A stretch of 64,000 nt of DNA from Cupriavidus pinatubonensis. GTDB lineage: Bacteria; Pseudomonadota; Gammaproteobacteria; Burkholderiales; Burkholderiaceae. Location of the stretch: positions 173,666 through 237,665 of the forward strand of contig NZ_CP080768.1 of NCBI RefSeq assembly GCF_019602855.1. The letters are read 5' to 3'. Positions within the stretch are counted from its first letter, which is position 1. Each line of letters starts with the position of its first letter. The notes under the pieces were generated by a model. The model saw only the letters and a program-made list of their open reading frames with translations, did no database searches and was not told the origin of the DNA. The position numbers and the translations under genes were made by a program. Of this stretch, positions 32,429-41,744 are shown one piece after another.

Positions 32429-33815
32429 GCTGCCGATGGCGGTGCTGGAAAGCGAGAAGGTGTGTGCCATGACGCCAATGGCAGCACGGGCAGGCGTTCG
32501 CCCTGGCATGCGCCGCGGAGGCGTGCTGACCATGGCGCCCCAAACCTTGGTCTATGACCGGGCACCTGAGAAGGAAGCCGAAGGCCTGCGGCGCGCCGCG
32601 ATCGCACTGCTCCAGTTCTCACCCAGCGTGGTCGAGGCTGAGGAGGCCTGCGTGCTCGTGGATGTATCGGCGAGCCTTCGGCTCTTTGGCGGCATCCGGA
32701 AGCTCGTCCGCCGCGTCCGGGAGACAGCCCAGGCGCTCGGCATGACGCCGGTGATCGGCTGCGCCCCCACGGCGCAAGGCGCGTGGCTACTGGCCTGCGT
32801 TGGCGGCGGCCGCGCCCTATCCCACCACTCGCTCGAGCGCCAGGTCACCGGCCTGCCGGCGGCCGCGCTGCCGGCGGCCCGTCCATATCTCGAATGGCTC
32901 GACGGCCTGGGGTGTCGAACGCTTGGCGACCTGCGCCGGCTGCCGCGCGCCGGTCTGCAGCGCCGCTGTGGCAAGGAGCTAAACGAGGCGCTGGACCGCG
33001 CGCTCGGCTTGGCGCCGGAGATCTTCGAGTGGCTGGAGGCCCCGCCCAGCTTTACCGCGCGCGTGGACCTGCCAGACCGCATCGAACACGCTGAGGCAAC
33101 GCTGCTCTATGCCCGCGGCCTGATCGTCCAGATGCTGGGTTGGCTGGCCGCTCACCAGCTCGCCGTGACCAAGATAGTTGTCGAGTTGCAGCACGAGCGT
33201 GGGCGCGCGGCGGTCCTGCCCACGATTGTCGAGATTTCGCTGGCCGAGCCTAGCTGGAGCGAGGATCACCTGATGCGCCTGCTGCGCGAGCGACTCGCCC
33301 GCGTGCAGGTGGAAGCCCCGATGATTGCCGTGCGCCTGTCGGTCACGGATGTTCAACCGAAAGATCCGCCCAGCGAAGAACTCTTCCCCGAGCCCGGCGG
33401 GACGCCAGAAGACCACGCGCGGGTAATGGAGCTGCTTGCGGCGCGGCTTGGCGCCGAGAACATCCTTCGCCCGGCCATGCGGGCGGACTACCGGCCTGAA
33501 GTTGCCAACGGCTGGGAACCGGCCGTCGGCAAGCCCCGCGCGGCCCCGCACGCACCGAACCTTCCGCGGCCAGCCTGGCTGCTGGACAAACCCGTCGCGC
33601 TGATTGAAAAGGAACACCGACCCTTCTACGGCTCGCCCCTTCGCCTCGTTTCGCCACCGGAGCGCATCGAGGCGGGCTGGTGGGCGGGCGAGTTGGTGAC
33701 GCGCGATTACTACGTCGCCGAGGGCCGGGACCACACGTTCTACTGGATCTACGCCGAGCGAATGACGAGCCCAGAGGGTAAGTCGGCGTGGTTCCTGCAC
33801 GGGCTGTTCGCTTAA
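32355..33815 (+). CDS. imuB: ImuB, Y-family polymerase-like scaffold
   Basis: This is a 486-residue protein with a Y-family fold (WICLRLPSLPLEVFRP at the start, then LVYDRAPEKEAEGLRRAAI and VDVSASLRLFGG). The Asp residues that bind metal in active Y-family polymerases are not preserved, as expected for ImuB, which bridges the beta clamp, ImuA and DnaE2. It overlaps imuA by 74 bp and ends 9 bp before dnaE2, which favours coupled expression. Confidence 0.9.
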   Translation: MLRLWICLRLPSLPLEVFRPSWSTELPMAVLESEKVCAMTPMAARAGVRPGMRRGGVLTMAPQTLVYDRAPEKEAEGLRRAAIALLQFSPSVVEAEEACVLVDVSASLRLFGGIRKLVRRVRETAQALGMTPVIGCAPTAQGAWLLACVGGGRALSHHSLERQVTGLPAAALPAARPYLEWLDGLGCRTLGDLRRLPRAGLQRRCGKELNEALDRALGLAPEIFEWLEAPPSFTARVDLPDRIEHAEATLLYARGLIVQMLGWLAAHQLAVTKIVVELQHERGRAAVLPTIVEISLAEPSWSEDHLMRLLRERLARVQVEAPMIAVRLSVTDVQPKDPPSEELFPEPGGTPEDHARVMELLAARLGAENILRPAMRADYRPEVANGWEPAVGKPRAAPHAPNLPRPAWLLDKPVALIEKEHRPFYGSPLRLVSPPERIEAGWWAGELVTRDYYVAEGRDHTFYWIYAERMTSPEGKSAWFLHGLFA

Positions 33816-33824
33816 GGGGCTGCC

Positions 33825-36800
33825 ATGGATGCAGATCTGACCGCCGGCCTGCCCGGATATGCCGAACTCCACTGCCTCTCGAACTTCTCGTTCCTTGACG
33901 GCGCCTCGCGCGCGGAGGAGCTGGTAGAGCGCGCCGTGCAACTCGGCTACAGCGCGCTGGCCATTACTGACGAGTGCAGCCTCGCAGGCATCGTTCGGGC
34001 GCACACGGAGGCAAAGCGCCACGGTTTGAAGCTGCTGGTCGGGGCGTCCTTCCGCCTGGTGAATGAGGATGGCAGCCCGTCGCTCTCGTTTGTCGCCATT
34101 GCGCGCAACCGCGAAGGGTATGGGAACCTGTGCGAGCTCATCACCATGGGGCGTACACGCGGCGCAGAGAAAGGAACCTACCGGCTCACCCAGCGCGATC
34201 TGGAGCGGCCCGGCCCAGGGTTTGAACATCTGCGCGGGCTGCCAGACTGCACGATCATCTATACCCCGGATTTCTGCACGCCGGAGGCAACCCTCGACGC
34301 ACAGGCCCGTTGGGTCACCGCCACCTTTGCCGGACGCGCGTGGATCAGCCTCACGCTGCTGTACCGGGCCATGGACGATCTTCACAGAGCGGCGGTCCTG
34401 CGTGCCGCGATCGCCCATCATCTGCGGGTGGTGGCCACCGGCCACGTGCTCATGCATGTGCGCTCACGTAAGCCCATGCACGATGTGCTCAGCGCCATCC
34501 GCCTGCGCAAGCCGGTACCGGACTGCGGATACGAGCTCACTGCCAATGCTGAGCAGCACCTGCGTTCGCGCCTGCGCCTGGCCAACATCTATCCGCACCG
34601 CACGCTCACCGAATCCGTCCACATCGCCAACCTGTCGACCTTTTCGCTCGATGAGCTGCGTTACGAGTACCCGGACCAGCTCGCCCCGCCTGGCATCTCG
34701 CCGGATGACTATCTGCGCCAGGAGACCTTCGCCGGCGCGCATCGGCGTTTTCCGCAGGGCATTCCCCTATCGGTGCAAGCCCAGGTAGAGCACGAGCTCG
34801 CGTTGATCGCGGACCTTCACTACGAGCACTATTTCCTGACGGTTTACGACATCGTCAAGTTTGCCCGCAACAACGGCATTCTTTGCCAGGGTCGGGGCTC
34901 GGCGGCAAACTCGGCAGTGTGTTACTGCCTGGGGATCACAGAGGTCGATCCGGCGCGTGGCAATCTGCTGTTCGAGCGGTTCATTTCGAAGGAGCGCAAC
35001 GAGCCGCCCGATATCGACGTCGACTTCGAGCACCAGCGCCGTGAGGAGGTGATCCAGTACCTCTATCGCCGGTACGGCAGGGACAGGGCCGCCCTCACCG
35101 CGGCGGTGGCCACCTACCGCCCGCGCGGCGCGCTGCGGGAGTCGGGCAAGGCCCTGGGCGTCGATCCGGCCATCGTCGACCAGGTGGCTAAGGCGCACCA
35201 CTGGTTTGACGATCGAGCAGACCTGATCAAGCGGTTCGCTGAATGCGGGCTCGACACAGAGGGGGAACTCACCCAACGTTGGGCGAGCATGGCAACGCAG
35301 CTGCTGGGATTTCCTCGCCACCTGTCTCAGCATCCCGGGGGCTTCGTACTATCTGCGGGCAAACTGTCACGACTGGTGCCTATCGAGAACGCCGCCATGG
35401 CCGGGCGCAGCATCATCCAGTGGGATAAGGATGACCTGGATGCCTTGGGCCTGCTCAAGGTCGACATCCTGGCGCTCGGCATGCTCTCCGCAATCCGCCG
35501 CACGCTGGACCTGGTCAGCGAGCAGCGCGGCGAGCTCTTCGAACTTCAGGACGTTCCGGCCGAGGATCCGGCGACGTACGAGATGCTCTGCAAGGCAGAC
35601 ACGATCGGCGTGTTCCAGATCGAGTCACGCGCGCAGATGTCAATGCTGCCGCGGCTGCGCCCGCGCACCTTCTACGACCTGGTAATCGAGGTGGCTATCG
35701 TCCGGCCAGGCCCAGTGCAGGGGGGCATGGTTCATCCGTTCTTGCGCCGGCGGCAGGGTCTGGAGCCTGTGAGCTATCCCAGCGAAGCCATGAAGACCGC
35801 CCTCTCCCGCACCCTGGGTGTCCCGATCTTCCAGGAGCAGGTCATGCAGGTGGCAATGCTCGCGGCCGGTTTCTCAGCTGGCGAGGCCGATCAGTTGCGG
35901 CGAGCTATGGCCGCGTGGAGGCGCAAGGGGGGTATCGATAAATACTATGATCGGATCGTCTCGGGCATGATCGAGCGCGGATATGACCTCGAGTTCGCCG
36001 AAAGCATTTTCCGACAGATCCAGGGGTTTGGTGAATACGGGTTCCCGGAGAGCCACGCCGCCAGCTTCGCGCTCCTGGTGTACGCGAGCGCCTGGCTCAA
36101 GCGCCACGAGCCCGCGGCCTTTCTCTGTGCACTGCTCAACAGCCAACCCATGGGCTTCTACAGCCCGTCGCAGCTAGTGCAAGACGGCAAGCGGCACGGT
36201 GTCGAGGTCCGGCCGGCCGACGTCACCATCAGCCAATGGGATTCCACGCTAGAGCCGCGGGAAGCGGGCCAGGCGGCGGTGCGCCTGGGCTTGTCGCGTC
36301 TGCGTGGCATGCGAGAGGAGGCCGCCCAACGCATTGAGATCGCCCGCGCCGCCCGGCCCTTCGACTCACTCAAGGATCTCGCGCGTCGCGCCGCCCTGGA
36401 CCGCCACGATCTACAGGTCCTCGCCGCCGGCAATGCCCTACACACGCTCTCGGGAGACCGGCGCCAGGCGCTCTGGGAATCGGTAGCGGCGGTGCCCGAC
36501 AAGGATCTGCTGCGCCCTGCCGACTTGGTCGAAGAGCGCCCAGCCCTGCGCGCGCCGACCGAGGGGGAGGAGATCGTTGCGGACTATCGCACAATGGGTC
36601 TCACCCTCAACCGCCATCCCGTGGCGCTACTGCGGCCACAGCTCGCCGCGCGCCGCTTCGAGACGGCCGCGGTGCTGAGTACCTACAAGAATCGGCAGCT
36701 CGCCCGCGGCTGCGGGATCGTGACTGTCCGCCAGCGACCAGGCACGGCGGCAGGTGTGACCTTCCTTACCTGTGAGGACGAAACGGGTGTGATCAACGTC

Positions 36801-36977
36801 ATCGTCTGGCCAAGCGTGCTTGAGCGATTCCGCAAGGAGATCCTCAATGCATCCCTCCTCGGGATCTATGGACAGTGGCAGACCGATGGCGACGTGAAGC
36901 ACCTGATCGCACAGCACGCAGTCGACCTGACGGCATTGCTTGGGCGCCTGGAGACTGCCAGCCGCGACTTTTGCTGA
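33825..36977 (+). CDS. dnaE2: DnaE2 (ImuC) error-prone DNA polymerase III alpha subunit
   Basis: This is a 1050-residue C-family polymerase. It has an N-terminal PHP domain (ELHCLSNFSFLDGASRAEEL), a central polymerase core with the catalytic PDIDVDFEHQ (about residue 395), and GRGSAANSAVCY near residue 365. HhH and OB regions lie toward the C-terminus (GIVTVRQRPGTAAGVTFL, about residue 965). It carries out damage-induced mutagenic synthesis together with ImuB. Expression should follow the LexA boxes upstream of imuA. Confidence 0.94.
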   Translation: MDADLTAGLPGYAELHCLSNFSFLDGASRAEELVERAVQLGYSALAITDECSLAGIVRAHTEAKRHGLKLLVGASFRLVNEDGSPSLSFVAIARNREGYGNLCELITMGRTRGAEKGTYRLTQRDLERPGPGFEHLRGLPDCTIIYTPDFCTPEATLDAQARWVTATFAGRAWISLTLLYRAMDDLHRAAVLRAAIAHHLRVVATGHVLMHVRSRKPMHDVLSAIRLRKPVPDCGYELTANAEQHLRSRLRLANIYPHRTLTESVHIANLSTFSLDELRYEYPDQLAPPGISPDDYLRQETFAGAHRRFPQGIPLSVQAQVEHELALIADLHYEHYFLTVYDIVKFARNNGILCQGRGSAANSAVCYCLGITEVDPARGNLLFERFISKERNEPPDIDVDFEHQRREEVIQYLYRRYGRDRAALTAAVATYRPRGALRESGKALGVDPAIVDQVAKAHHWFDDRADLIKRFAECGLDTEGELTQRWASMATQLLGFPRHLSQHPGGFVLSAGKLSRLVPIENAAMAGRSIIQWDKDDLDALGLLKVDILALGMLSAIRRTLDLVSEQRGELFELQDVPAEDPATYEMLCKADTIGVFQIESRAQMSMLPRLRPRTFYDLVIEVAIVRPGPVQGGMVHPFLRRRQGLEPVSYPSEAMKTALSRTLGVPIFQEQVMQVAMLAAGFSAGEADQLRRAMAAWRRKGGIDKYYDRIVSGMIERGYDLEFAESIFRQIQGFGEYGFPESHAASFALLVYASAWLKRHEPAAFLCALLNSQPMGFYSPSQLVQDGKRHGVEVRPADVTISQWDSTLEPREAGQAAVRLGLSRLRGMREEAAQRIEIARAARPFDSLKDLARRAALDRHDLQVLAAGNALHTLSGDRRQALWESVAAVPDKDLLRPADLVEERPALRAPTEGEEIVADYRTMGLTLNRHPVALLRPQLAARRFETAAVLSTYKNRQLARGCGIVTVRQRPGTAAGVTFLTCEDETGVINVIVWPSVLERFRKEILNASLLGIYGQWQTDGDVKHLIAQHAVDLTALLGRLETASRDFC

Positions 36978-37144
36978 GTCCGCCGTTGGTGCAAATGCGT
37001 TGGTTTTCCCGAAATTGGCATAGCGGAAAATTTATGCAAGTTCGTTGAGTTTTCAAATGTTGGCCAACGGAAGATGCTCTGTTTTGAGTTTTCGGGTTCG
37101 TCAGGCAGTATCGCATTCCCAACCCAACGATTTCCGAAATCCAA

Positions 37145-37867
37145 ATGCAAGCCCCTCGTATCGAACACTACCTCGCAAAGGCATATTTTTGGCAGTTTCG
37201 CATCCGCTCGAAGCTTCACTGGCTGGTCGGAAGCCCTCTTGGTTTCACGCCGGTGCTCTTCGTCCTGGCATATGCCCAAGTGAGCTGGTCTCCGTATCTG
37301 GATCTTATTTTTGAAACTTCCCTGATCGGTAGTAGCCTTTTGGTCCTGGGCTTCGTCGCGTCAAAGAACGGCCTAAGGCTCACGCTTGGCGGTCGGCTTG
37401 AATTGCATCTTCACCTGCCTCGCGCCTTCGTGGCCAACCACCGTCAGCATGCCGCCGAGTCCTTCGTGAAGAACGTTTCGGAGACAATTCTCTGGGCACG
37501 GCAAAGCGGGTTTCGCACCGTAATCATGGAGTCCCCGCTTCTTCACAAGGCTGGGCGCAGGAGCAAGATCGCCGCGGATCTCCAAGGGATGTGTGGCGAC
37601 GGAGTTTCCGTTACCTCCGTCGACGCACTTCGCAGACTCACACCTCTTGAGCACCAGGCCTTCATGCTGCAAAGGCGGCGGTGGTGGAATGCGCTTTTCG
37701 GCAACGCGCCCATCGCCTTTGTGCGAAATTGGGCAGTGCCCGCCCGTCGTGTGGACGGCCTCAGGCGAGAGCGAGGCCGATTGATGTCAGGAAGAATCGT
37801 AGTCAGCTTTCAGGACACAGCGCAGGCCGTCACCGCCGTAACGTCCGTGCCCGCACTGTTGACTTGA
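37145..37867 (+). CDS. Membrane protein of unknown function
   Basis: This is a 240-residue protein with two hydrophobic segments (about residues 32-50 and 55-75) and a soluble remainder with a basic middle. No family is recognised. It lies just upstream of the IS5-family insertion, which begins about 170 bp after its stop, and its promoter region 36978-37144 is AT-richer than the neighbourhood. Confidence 0.5.
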   Translation: MQAPRIEHYLAKAYFWQFRIRSKLHWLVGSPLGFTPVLFVLAYAQVSWSPYLDLIFETSLIGSSLLVLGFVASKNGLRLTLGGRLELHLHLPRAFVANHRQHAAESFVKNVSETILWARQSGFRTVIMESPLLHKAGRRSKIAADLQGMCGDGVSVTSVDALRRLTPLEHQAFMLQRRRWWNALFGNAPIAFVRNWAVPARRVDGLRRERGRLMSGRIVVSFQDTAQAVTAVTSVPALLT

Positions 37868-38125
37868 GGACGGCATCGGACCGGGACCGGCGCGCCATGT
37901 TTGAGAGACGAGTTGCGCGCCAGGCGGGTCGTGCTGACTGGTCTGCTTGGCCGGGATGGTAGATCCGCAAAGATAAATTGCGGATTGAGATGCGGAGGTG
38001 AAACGTCCTACGTGCCGCAACCGCTGCCAATCACCTTAGCAGGCTGCTGAAATACCTCGAGCGAACGCGTCAGCGCGACGACTGACTGAAGCGTTGATTT
38101 GAGGACCCCATCCAACCATACTTTC

Positions 38126-39226
38126 ATGCGCGGCGCAGACACCTTCACGGAGAGCTTGTTCACAATGCGAAGGCTGGATGATTTCGTCCCGCAGTCCCAC
38201 CCGCTGCGCTCGATCCGCGCCATGGCCAACCAGGCGCTGGTGAAGATGGATCGGTTGTTCGCGCAGATGTACGAGGCGGACGTCAAGGGTGGCCGGCCCA
38301 GCATCGCGCCTGAGAAGTTACTGCGGGCCATGCTGCTGCAGTTGCTCTACAGCATTCGCTCCGAACGTCAGCTCATGGAGCAGACGCAATACAACCTGCT
38401 GTTTCGCTGGTTCATCGGGCTGTCGATGGACGACCCAGTTTGGGTGCCCACCGTCTTCACCAAGAACCGCGAACGGCTGATCAAGCATGATGCGGTCATC
38501 GAGTTCTTCAACGAGGTGCTGGCTATCGCGCAGAAGAAGAACTGGCTGTCGGGCGAGCACTTCAGCGTGGACGGCACGCTGATTCAGGCGTGGGCGGGCC
38601 ACAAGAGCTTCGTGCGCAAGGATGGCGGCGACAAGGACGACAACGACGGCGGCAACTTCAAGGGGCGCAAGCGCAGCAATGAGACGCACGAGTCCAAGAC
38701 CGATCCCGATGCCAAGCTTTACCGCAAGGGCAAGACAGCCAGCGAATTGCGCTACATGGGTCATACGTTGAGCGACAACCGCCACGGCCTGGTGGTGAGC
38801 GCCATGGTGACCAAAGCGGACGGATACGCCGAGCGCGAGGCCGCAAAGGTCATGCTCAACGATGCCCGGCAGGTGGGAGAAGACCCGGCTGTGGAAGTTA
38901 CCGTTGGCGCGGACAAGGGCTACGACGCGCACGAATTCATTGAGGCTTGCCTGGAGATGAAGGTGACGCCCCACGTTGCGCAAAACACCTCTGGGCGACG
39001 CTCGGCCGTTCCTGATGCCATTGCTTGCAGCACTGGTTATGCCATCTCGCAGCAGAAACGCAAGCTGATCGAACAAGGATTTGGCTGGGCGAAGACCGTG
39101 GGACGCATGCGCCAGGTAATGGTGCGCGGTCTGAAGAAGGTCGACCAGATGTTTGTGTTGAGCATGGCCGCCTACAACCTTGTGCGCATGCGCTCACTGG
39201 GACAAATCCGTCCGCAGTTGCAGTAA
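38126..39226 (+). CDS. IS5-family transposase
   Basis: This is a 366-residue DDE transposase. It starts with FTESLFTMRRLDDFVPQSHPL and has LLQLLYSIRSERQLMEQ, the first catalytic Asp in HFSVDGTLIQAWAG, the second in VGADKGYDAHEF, and the YREK-equivalent region near EQGFGWAKTVGRMRQV. The frame is intact. ATG 38126 is preferred because it begins the recognisable protein, although the frame opens slightly earlier. The stop codon sits at the edge of the inserted IS110 element. Confidence 0.9.
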   Translation: MRGADTFTESLFTMRRLDDFVPQSHPLRSIRAMANQALVKMDRLFAQMYEADVKGGRPSIAPEKLLRAMLLQLLYSIRSERQLMEQTQYNLLFRWFIGLSMDDPVWVPTVFTKNRERLIKHDAVIEFFNEVLAIAQKKNWLSGEHFSVDGTLIQAWAGHKSFVRKDGGDKDDNDGGNFKGRKRSNETHESKTDPDAKLYRKGKTASELRYMGHTLSDNRHGLVVSAMVTKADGYAEREAAKVMLNDARQVGEDPAVEVTVGADKGYDAHEFIEACLEMKVTPHVAQNTSGRRSAVPDAIACSTGYAISQQKRKLIEQGFGWAKTVGRMRQVMVRGLKKVDQMFVLSMAAYNLVRMRSLGQIRPQLQ

Positions 39227-39318
39227 TCAATGAAATGAACGCGTCCCACCCGTGAATGTGAGAGCAAAGAAAGGTGGATCCTCACGGGCCTATGGCCTCG
39301 ATGTGCCAAAGGTGGAAA

Positions 39319-40374
39319 ATGCAGGCATTTCCCAGGCAACCGGAGAATCCAGTGGTCAATCGTACAGCAGTCGGTGTGGACATCGCGAAGAACGTGTTCC
39401 AAGTGCACTACGTCGATCAGGAAACTGGCGAGATCGTGAACAAGCCGATCAAGCGGGCGAAGTTCCTTGAGTACTTCACGAATCGTACTCCGTGCCTGAT
39501 CGGGATGGAAGCTTGTGGCGGAGCGCACCACTGGGCCCGTCAACTGATGAAGATGGGGCACGAGGTAAGACTGATGCCTGCGGAGTTCGTCAAAGCGTTC
39601 AACATCAGGAACAAGAACGACGCTGCGGATGCCCGGGCGATCTGGCTGGCTGTGCAGCAACCCGGCAAGCCCGTAGCGGTGAAGACGGAGATGCAGCAGG
39701 CAATGCTGGGGCTGCACCGGATGCGTGAGCAGTTGGTGAAGTTCCGCACGATGCAGATCAACGGACTGCGCGGACTGCTGACGGAGTACGGTGAGGTAAT
39801 GAGCAAAGGACGTACAGCCTTGGACAAGGCGATACCGGAAGTTCTGTGCCGACTCGCACAGCGCTTGCCTGGTGCGTTGGTAGACACGCTACGCGAACAG
39901 TGGAACGGGTTGGCCGAGCTCGACAAGCAGGTGGCCGAGATCGAACGCCGTATGCGCGAGTGGAAGAAGGAAGACGAGGCCGTAAAGGCAATCAGCGAGA
40001 TTCCCGGCGTAGGCCTGCTGACGGCCACGGCGGCGGTCGCGATGATGGGCGATCCGAAAGCATTCCGCTCGGGTCGGGAGTTCGCGGCGTGGGCAGGCTT
40101 GGTGCCCAAGCAGACCGGCTCGGGCGGCAAGGTGGATTTACACGGCATCAGCAAGAGAGGTGATACATACCTCCGCACGTTACTGATTCACGGCGCACGC
40201 AGTGCGCTGACGCACGCGAAAGAGCCGGGACCGTGGGTCGAGCAGATCAGCAAGCGTCGCCCGCGCAATGTTGTGATCGTTGCGCTGGCCAACAAAATGG
40301 CACGGACGATCTGGGCCGTGCTGGCCCATGGCCGGCAGTATCAGAAGGGCTACGTGAGCGTGAAGCCGGCATGA
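39319..40374 (+). CDS. IS110/IS1111-family transposase (DEDD recombinase)
   Basis: About 351 residues from ATG 39319, preceded by AAAGGTGGA. It has the N-terminal RuvC-like DEDD fold (GVDIAKNVFQVHYVD, IGMEACGGAHHWA, NKNDAADARAIW). The C-terminal transposase_20 domain contains SEIPGVGLLTATAAVAMMGD, FAAWAGLVPKQTGSGGK, and the catalytic serine region near HGARSALTH. The frame is complete. In this family a structured non-coding RNA from the element guides insertion. Confidence 0.9.
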   Translation: MQAFPRQPENPVVNRTAVGVDIAKNVFQVHYVDQETGEIVNKPIKRAKFLEYFTNRTPCLIGMEACGGAHHWARQLMKMGHEVRLMPAEFVKAFNIRNKNDAADARAIWLAVQQPGKPVAVKTEMQQAMLGLHRMREQLVKFRTMQINGLRGLLTEYGEVMSKGRTALDKAIPEVLCRLAQRLPGALVDTLREQWNGLAELDKQVAEIERRMREWKKEDEAVKAISEIPGVGLLTATAAVAMMGDPKAFRSGREFAAWAGLVPKQTGSGGKVDLHGISKRGDTYLRTLLIHGARSALTHAKEPGPWVEQISKRRPRNVVIVALANKMARTIWAVLAHGRQYQKGYVSVKPA

Positions 40375-40511
40375 ATGGCTAGCTCGATGTAGAAGATAAA
40401 CGTCTAACGCAGGGTGAACGTCGAAAGGTTGCGCAGCAATCGAGTGTGATGACAGTCAGGTAGGACCTGGGACTCGCAAAACCTGTATTACCGCAAGAGC
40501 TTCGAGCTCGT
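40375..40511 (+). ncRNA. Candidate bridge-RNA region of the IS110-family element
   Basis: The 137 bases downstream of the transposase gene are non-coding and include GACTCGCAAAACCTGTATTACC and TTCGAGCTCG. In the IS1111 subgroup the bridge RNA is transcribed from this 3' region. I did not derive a secondary structure, so this is a positional prediction only. Confidence 0.3.
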
Positions 40512-40797
40512 GTAATCAATGAGGAGCGAGTCCGCGGATTTCATAGGGGCCCGCAGCGGGCAGTAGCGGCTGCAACAAGGCCGAATATACAGCTGCAACC
40601 CATCCTGTCAGTTTGAACACACGAAAACTGTTGCAAAGGGACGCGTTCATATACGCCGTAATGAGGCCGGGAATGGGCGCCAAAACGCGGGAAAACTCGA
40701 TGCAGTGACGTCCGGCTTCCGGATTGTGAAAAATAGCGAACTGCCCGGCTTGTGGGAGAAGCCTCATCGCTTGCGCGGTAAGTACTTCAGCAGCCTG

Positions 40798-41106
40798 TTA
40801 GGGGCAATGGTTATTGTCTACGGAATACACGGAGTCACAATGGCGATCCCAACAACAGGAGCCGCAGGATGAGGACGTCGATCCGGACATGGGCACTGCG
40901 CACCGCGGACACAGCCCAGACTCAATGCATGTAGCGCACGTCGCCACCATCTGGTCCGCTCCAGGATTGTAGACACCTGGCGACCCGTGACACTGCTGGC
41001 AATGGTTGGGCCACTTGGCTAGCCAAGAAGCCCGGGTCGACAACACGGATTTCTCCCAATCGGACTCGTCCTCCCGAAATACCGTGTCAGCATGGAAAAA
41101 TGCCAT
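40798..41106 (-). CDS. Cysteine-rich zinc-ribbon-like protein ending at the IS boundary
   Basis: This is a 102-residue protein with three to four Cys pairs: HCQQCHG, CATCIESGLCPRC and CGSCCWDRHC. They are likely zinc ribbons. The stop codon TAA (40798-40800) is part of the presumed target duplication of the IS5 element, and the left flank (38036) would also provide TAA. The gene may therefore have kept its original end despite the insertion. Function unknown. Confidence 0.55.
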   Translation of the reverse strand: MAFFHADTVFREDESDWEKSVLSTRASWLAKWPNHCQQCHGSPGVYNPGADQMVATCATCIESGLCPRCAVPMSGSTSSSCGSCCWDRHCDSVYSVDNNHCP

Positions 41107-41120
41107 CGAGCGGCCTTCTT

Positions 41121-41744
41121 TTAGTATGCTGGTTGATATGGGCTGCCTTGATTCCAGTTACGCTCCCAGTGCTTCAAGTAGACGGCAGCAAGCTTCTGGT
41201 TCCCCCACATGACCAGGACATTCTCCGAATTTTTCGATGCAGCCCCGGCGCTGTAATTGAAACTTCCGGTCTCAACGGTGGTGCTATCGACTACCAGGGT
41301 TTTATCGTGGTGGATGGGATACACACTGATGGTTCTGACGCTGATGCCGGCCGTGGCCACCGCATCGAGTGCCGCCCTGGCCTTTCCACTTCGGTCGTCA
41401 CTGAGGTTGTTTTTGTAGTCCACCACCATTGCGACGTTCACACCGCGCTTCTTGGCACGTAACAGTGCCGCCGTCACCGGCGCGCTGGTGAAGCTGTAGG
41501 TCAGCATACGGATCTCGGACCTGGCCGAGTCGATGACCTTCACCACCAGCGCCTCCGCCCCTTCATTGGGAGAGAAGGCAACTTCCACGGTGCCTGTTGC
41601 TGGCACCTGCACTGAACTGGGTTGAAGCGCCGTCGCGACGCCCGACTCAATCTCGCCGAGCAGACTCGGGCGCTTGGCCAGGGCGGCGTTCGAAGCCAGG
41701 ATGGAAACGGCGGTCAGTACCGCGACACCTAGTCTGCAATGCAT
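41121..41744 (-). CDS. Exported phospholipase D-family nuclease (Nuc-like)
   Basis: About 207 residues from ATG 41744. A signal peptide (CRLGVAVLTAVSILASNAALA) is followed by a single HKD domain: IHHDKTLVVD, then TGSFNYSAGAASKNSENVLV. This is the Nuc/EndA layout known from IncN and other conjugative plasmids (EDTA-resistant endonuclease). Two such domains pair as a dimer to cut nucleic acid in the periplasm. The start overlaps the 41729-42013 gene by 16 bp. Confidence 0.87.
   Translation of the reverse strand: MHCRLGVAVLTAVSILASNAALAKRPSLLGEIESGVATALQPSSVQVPATGTVEVAFSPNEGAEALVVKVIDSARSEIRMLTYSFTSAPVTAALLRAKKRGVNVAMVVDYKNNLSDDRSGKARAALDAVATAGISVRTISVYPIHHDKTLVVDSTTVETGSFNYSAGAASKNSENVLVMWGNQKLAAVYLKHWERNWNQGSPYQPAY

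Larger units (their letters stand above)
39223..40511 (+). mobile_element. IS110/IS1111-family insertion sequence nested in the IS5 element
   Basis: The insertion is flanked by the direct repeat GTAATCAATGA (39223-39233 and 40512-40522). It encodes one transposase (39319-40374) and has ~95 bp of non-coding sequence before and ~137 bp after it. IS110-family elements lack the usual terminal inverted repeats and use an RNA-guided DEDD recombinase. Exact ends cannot be fixed by eye. Confidence 0.6.
38037..40800 (+). mobile_element. IS5-family insertion sequence interrupted by an IS110-family element
   Basis: The left end carries TAGCAGGCTGCTGAAATAC (38037-38055) and the right end its inverted match (GTACTTCAGCAGCCTG, then TTA, 40782-40800). 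TTA occurs at both outer edges (38036-38038 and 40798-40800), a plausible target duplication. The transposase gene lies at 38126-39226. An IS110/IS1111-type element (about 39223-40511) separates the transposase stop from the right end. Without it the element would be about 1.5 kb. Confidence 0.7.

Noticed and set aside
32979..34457. 492-codon open frame antisense to imuB and dnaE2
   Set aside because: It opposes two well-recognised genes, has no motif and is expected from high third-position GC in the real frames.
40516..40767. 83-codon minus-strand frame in the right end of the IS5 element
   Set aside because: It lies within an insertion element end, with no known IS5 counterpart and no supporting signals.
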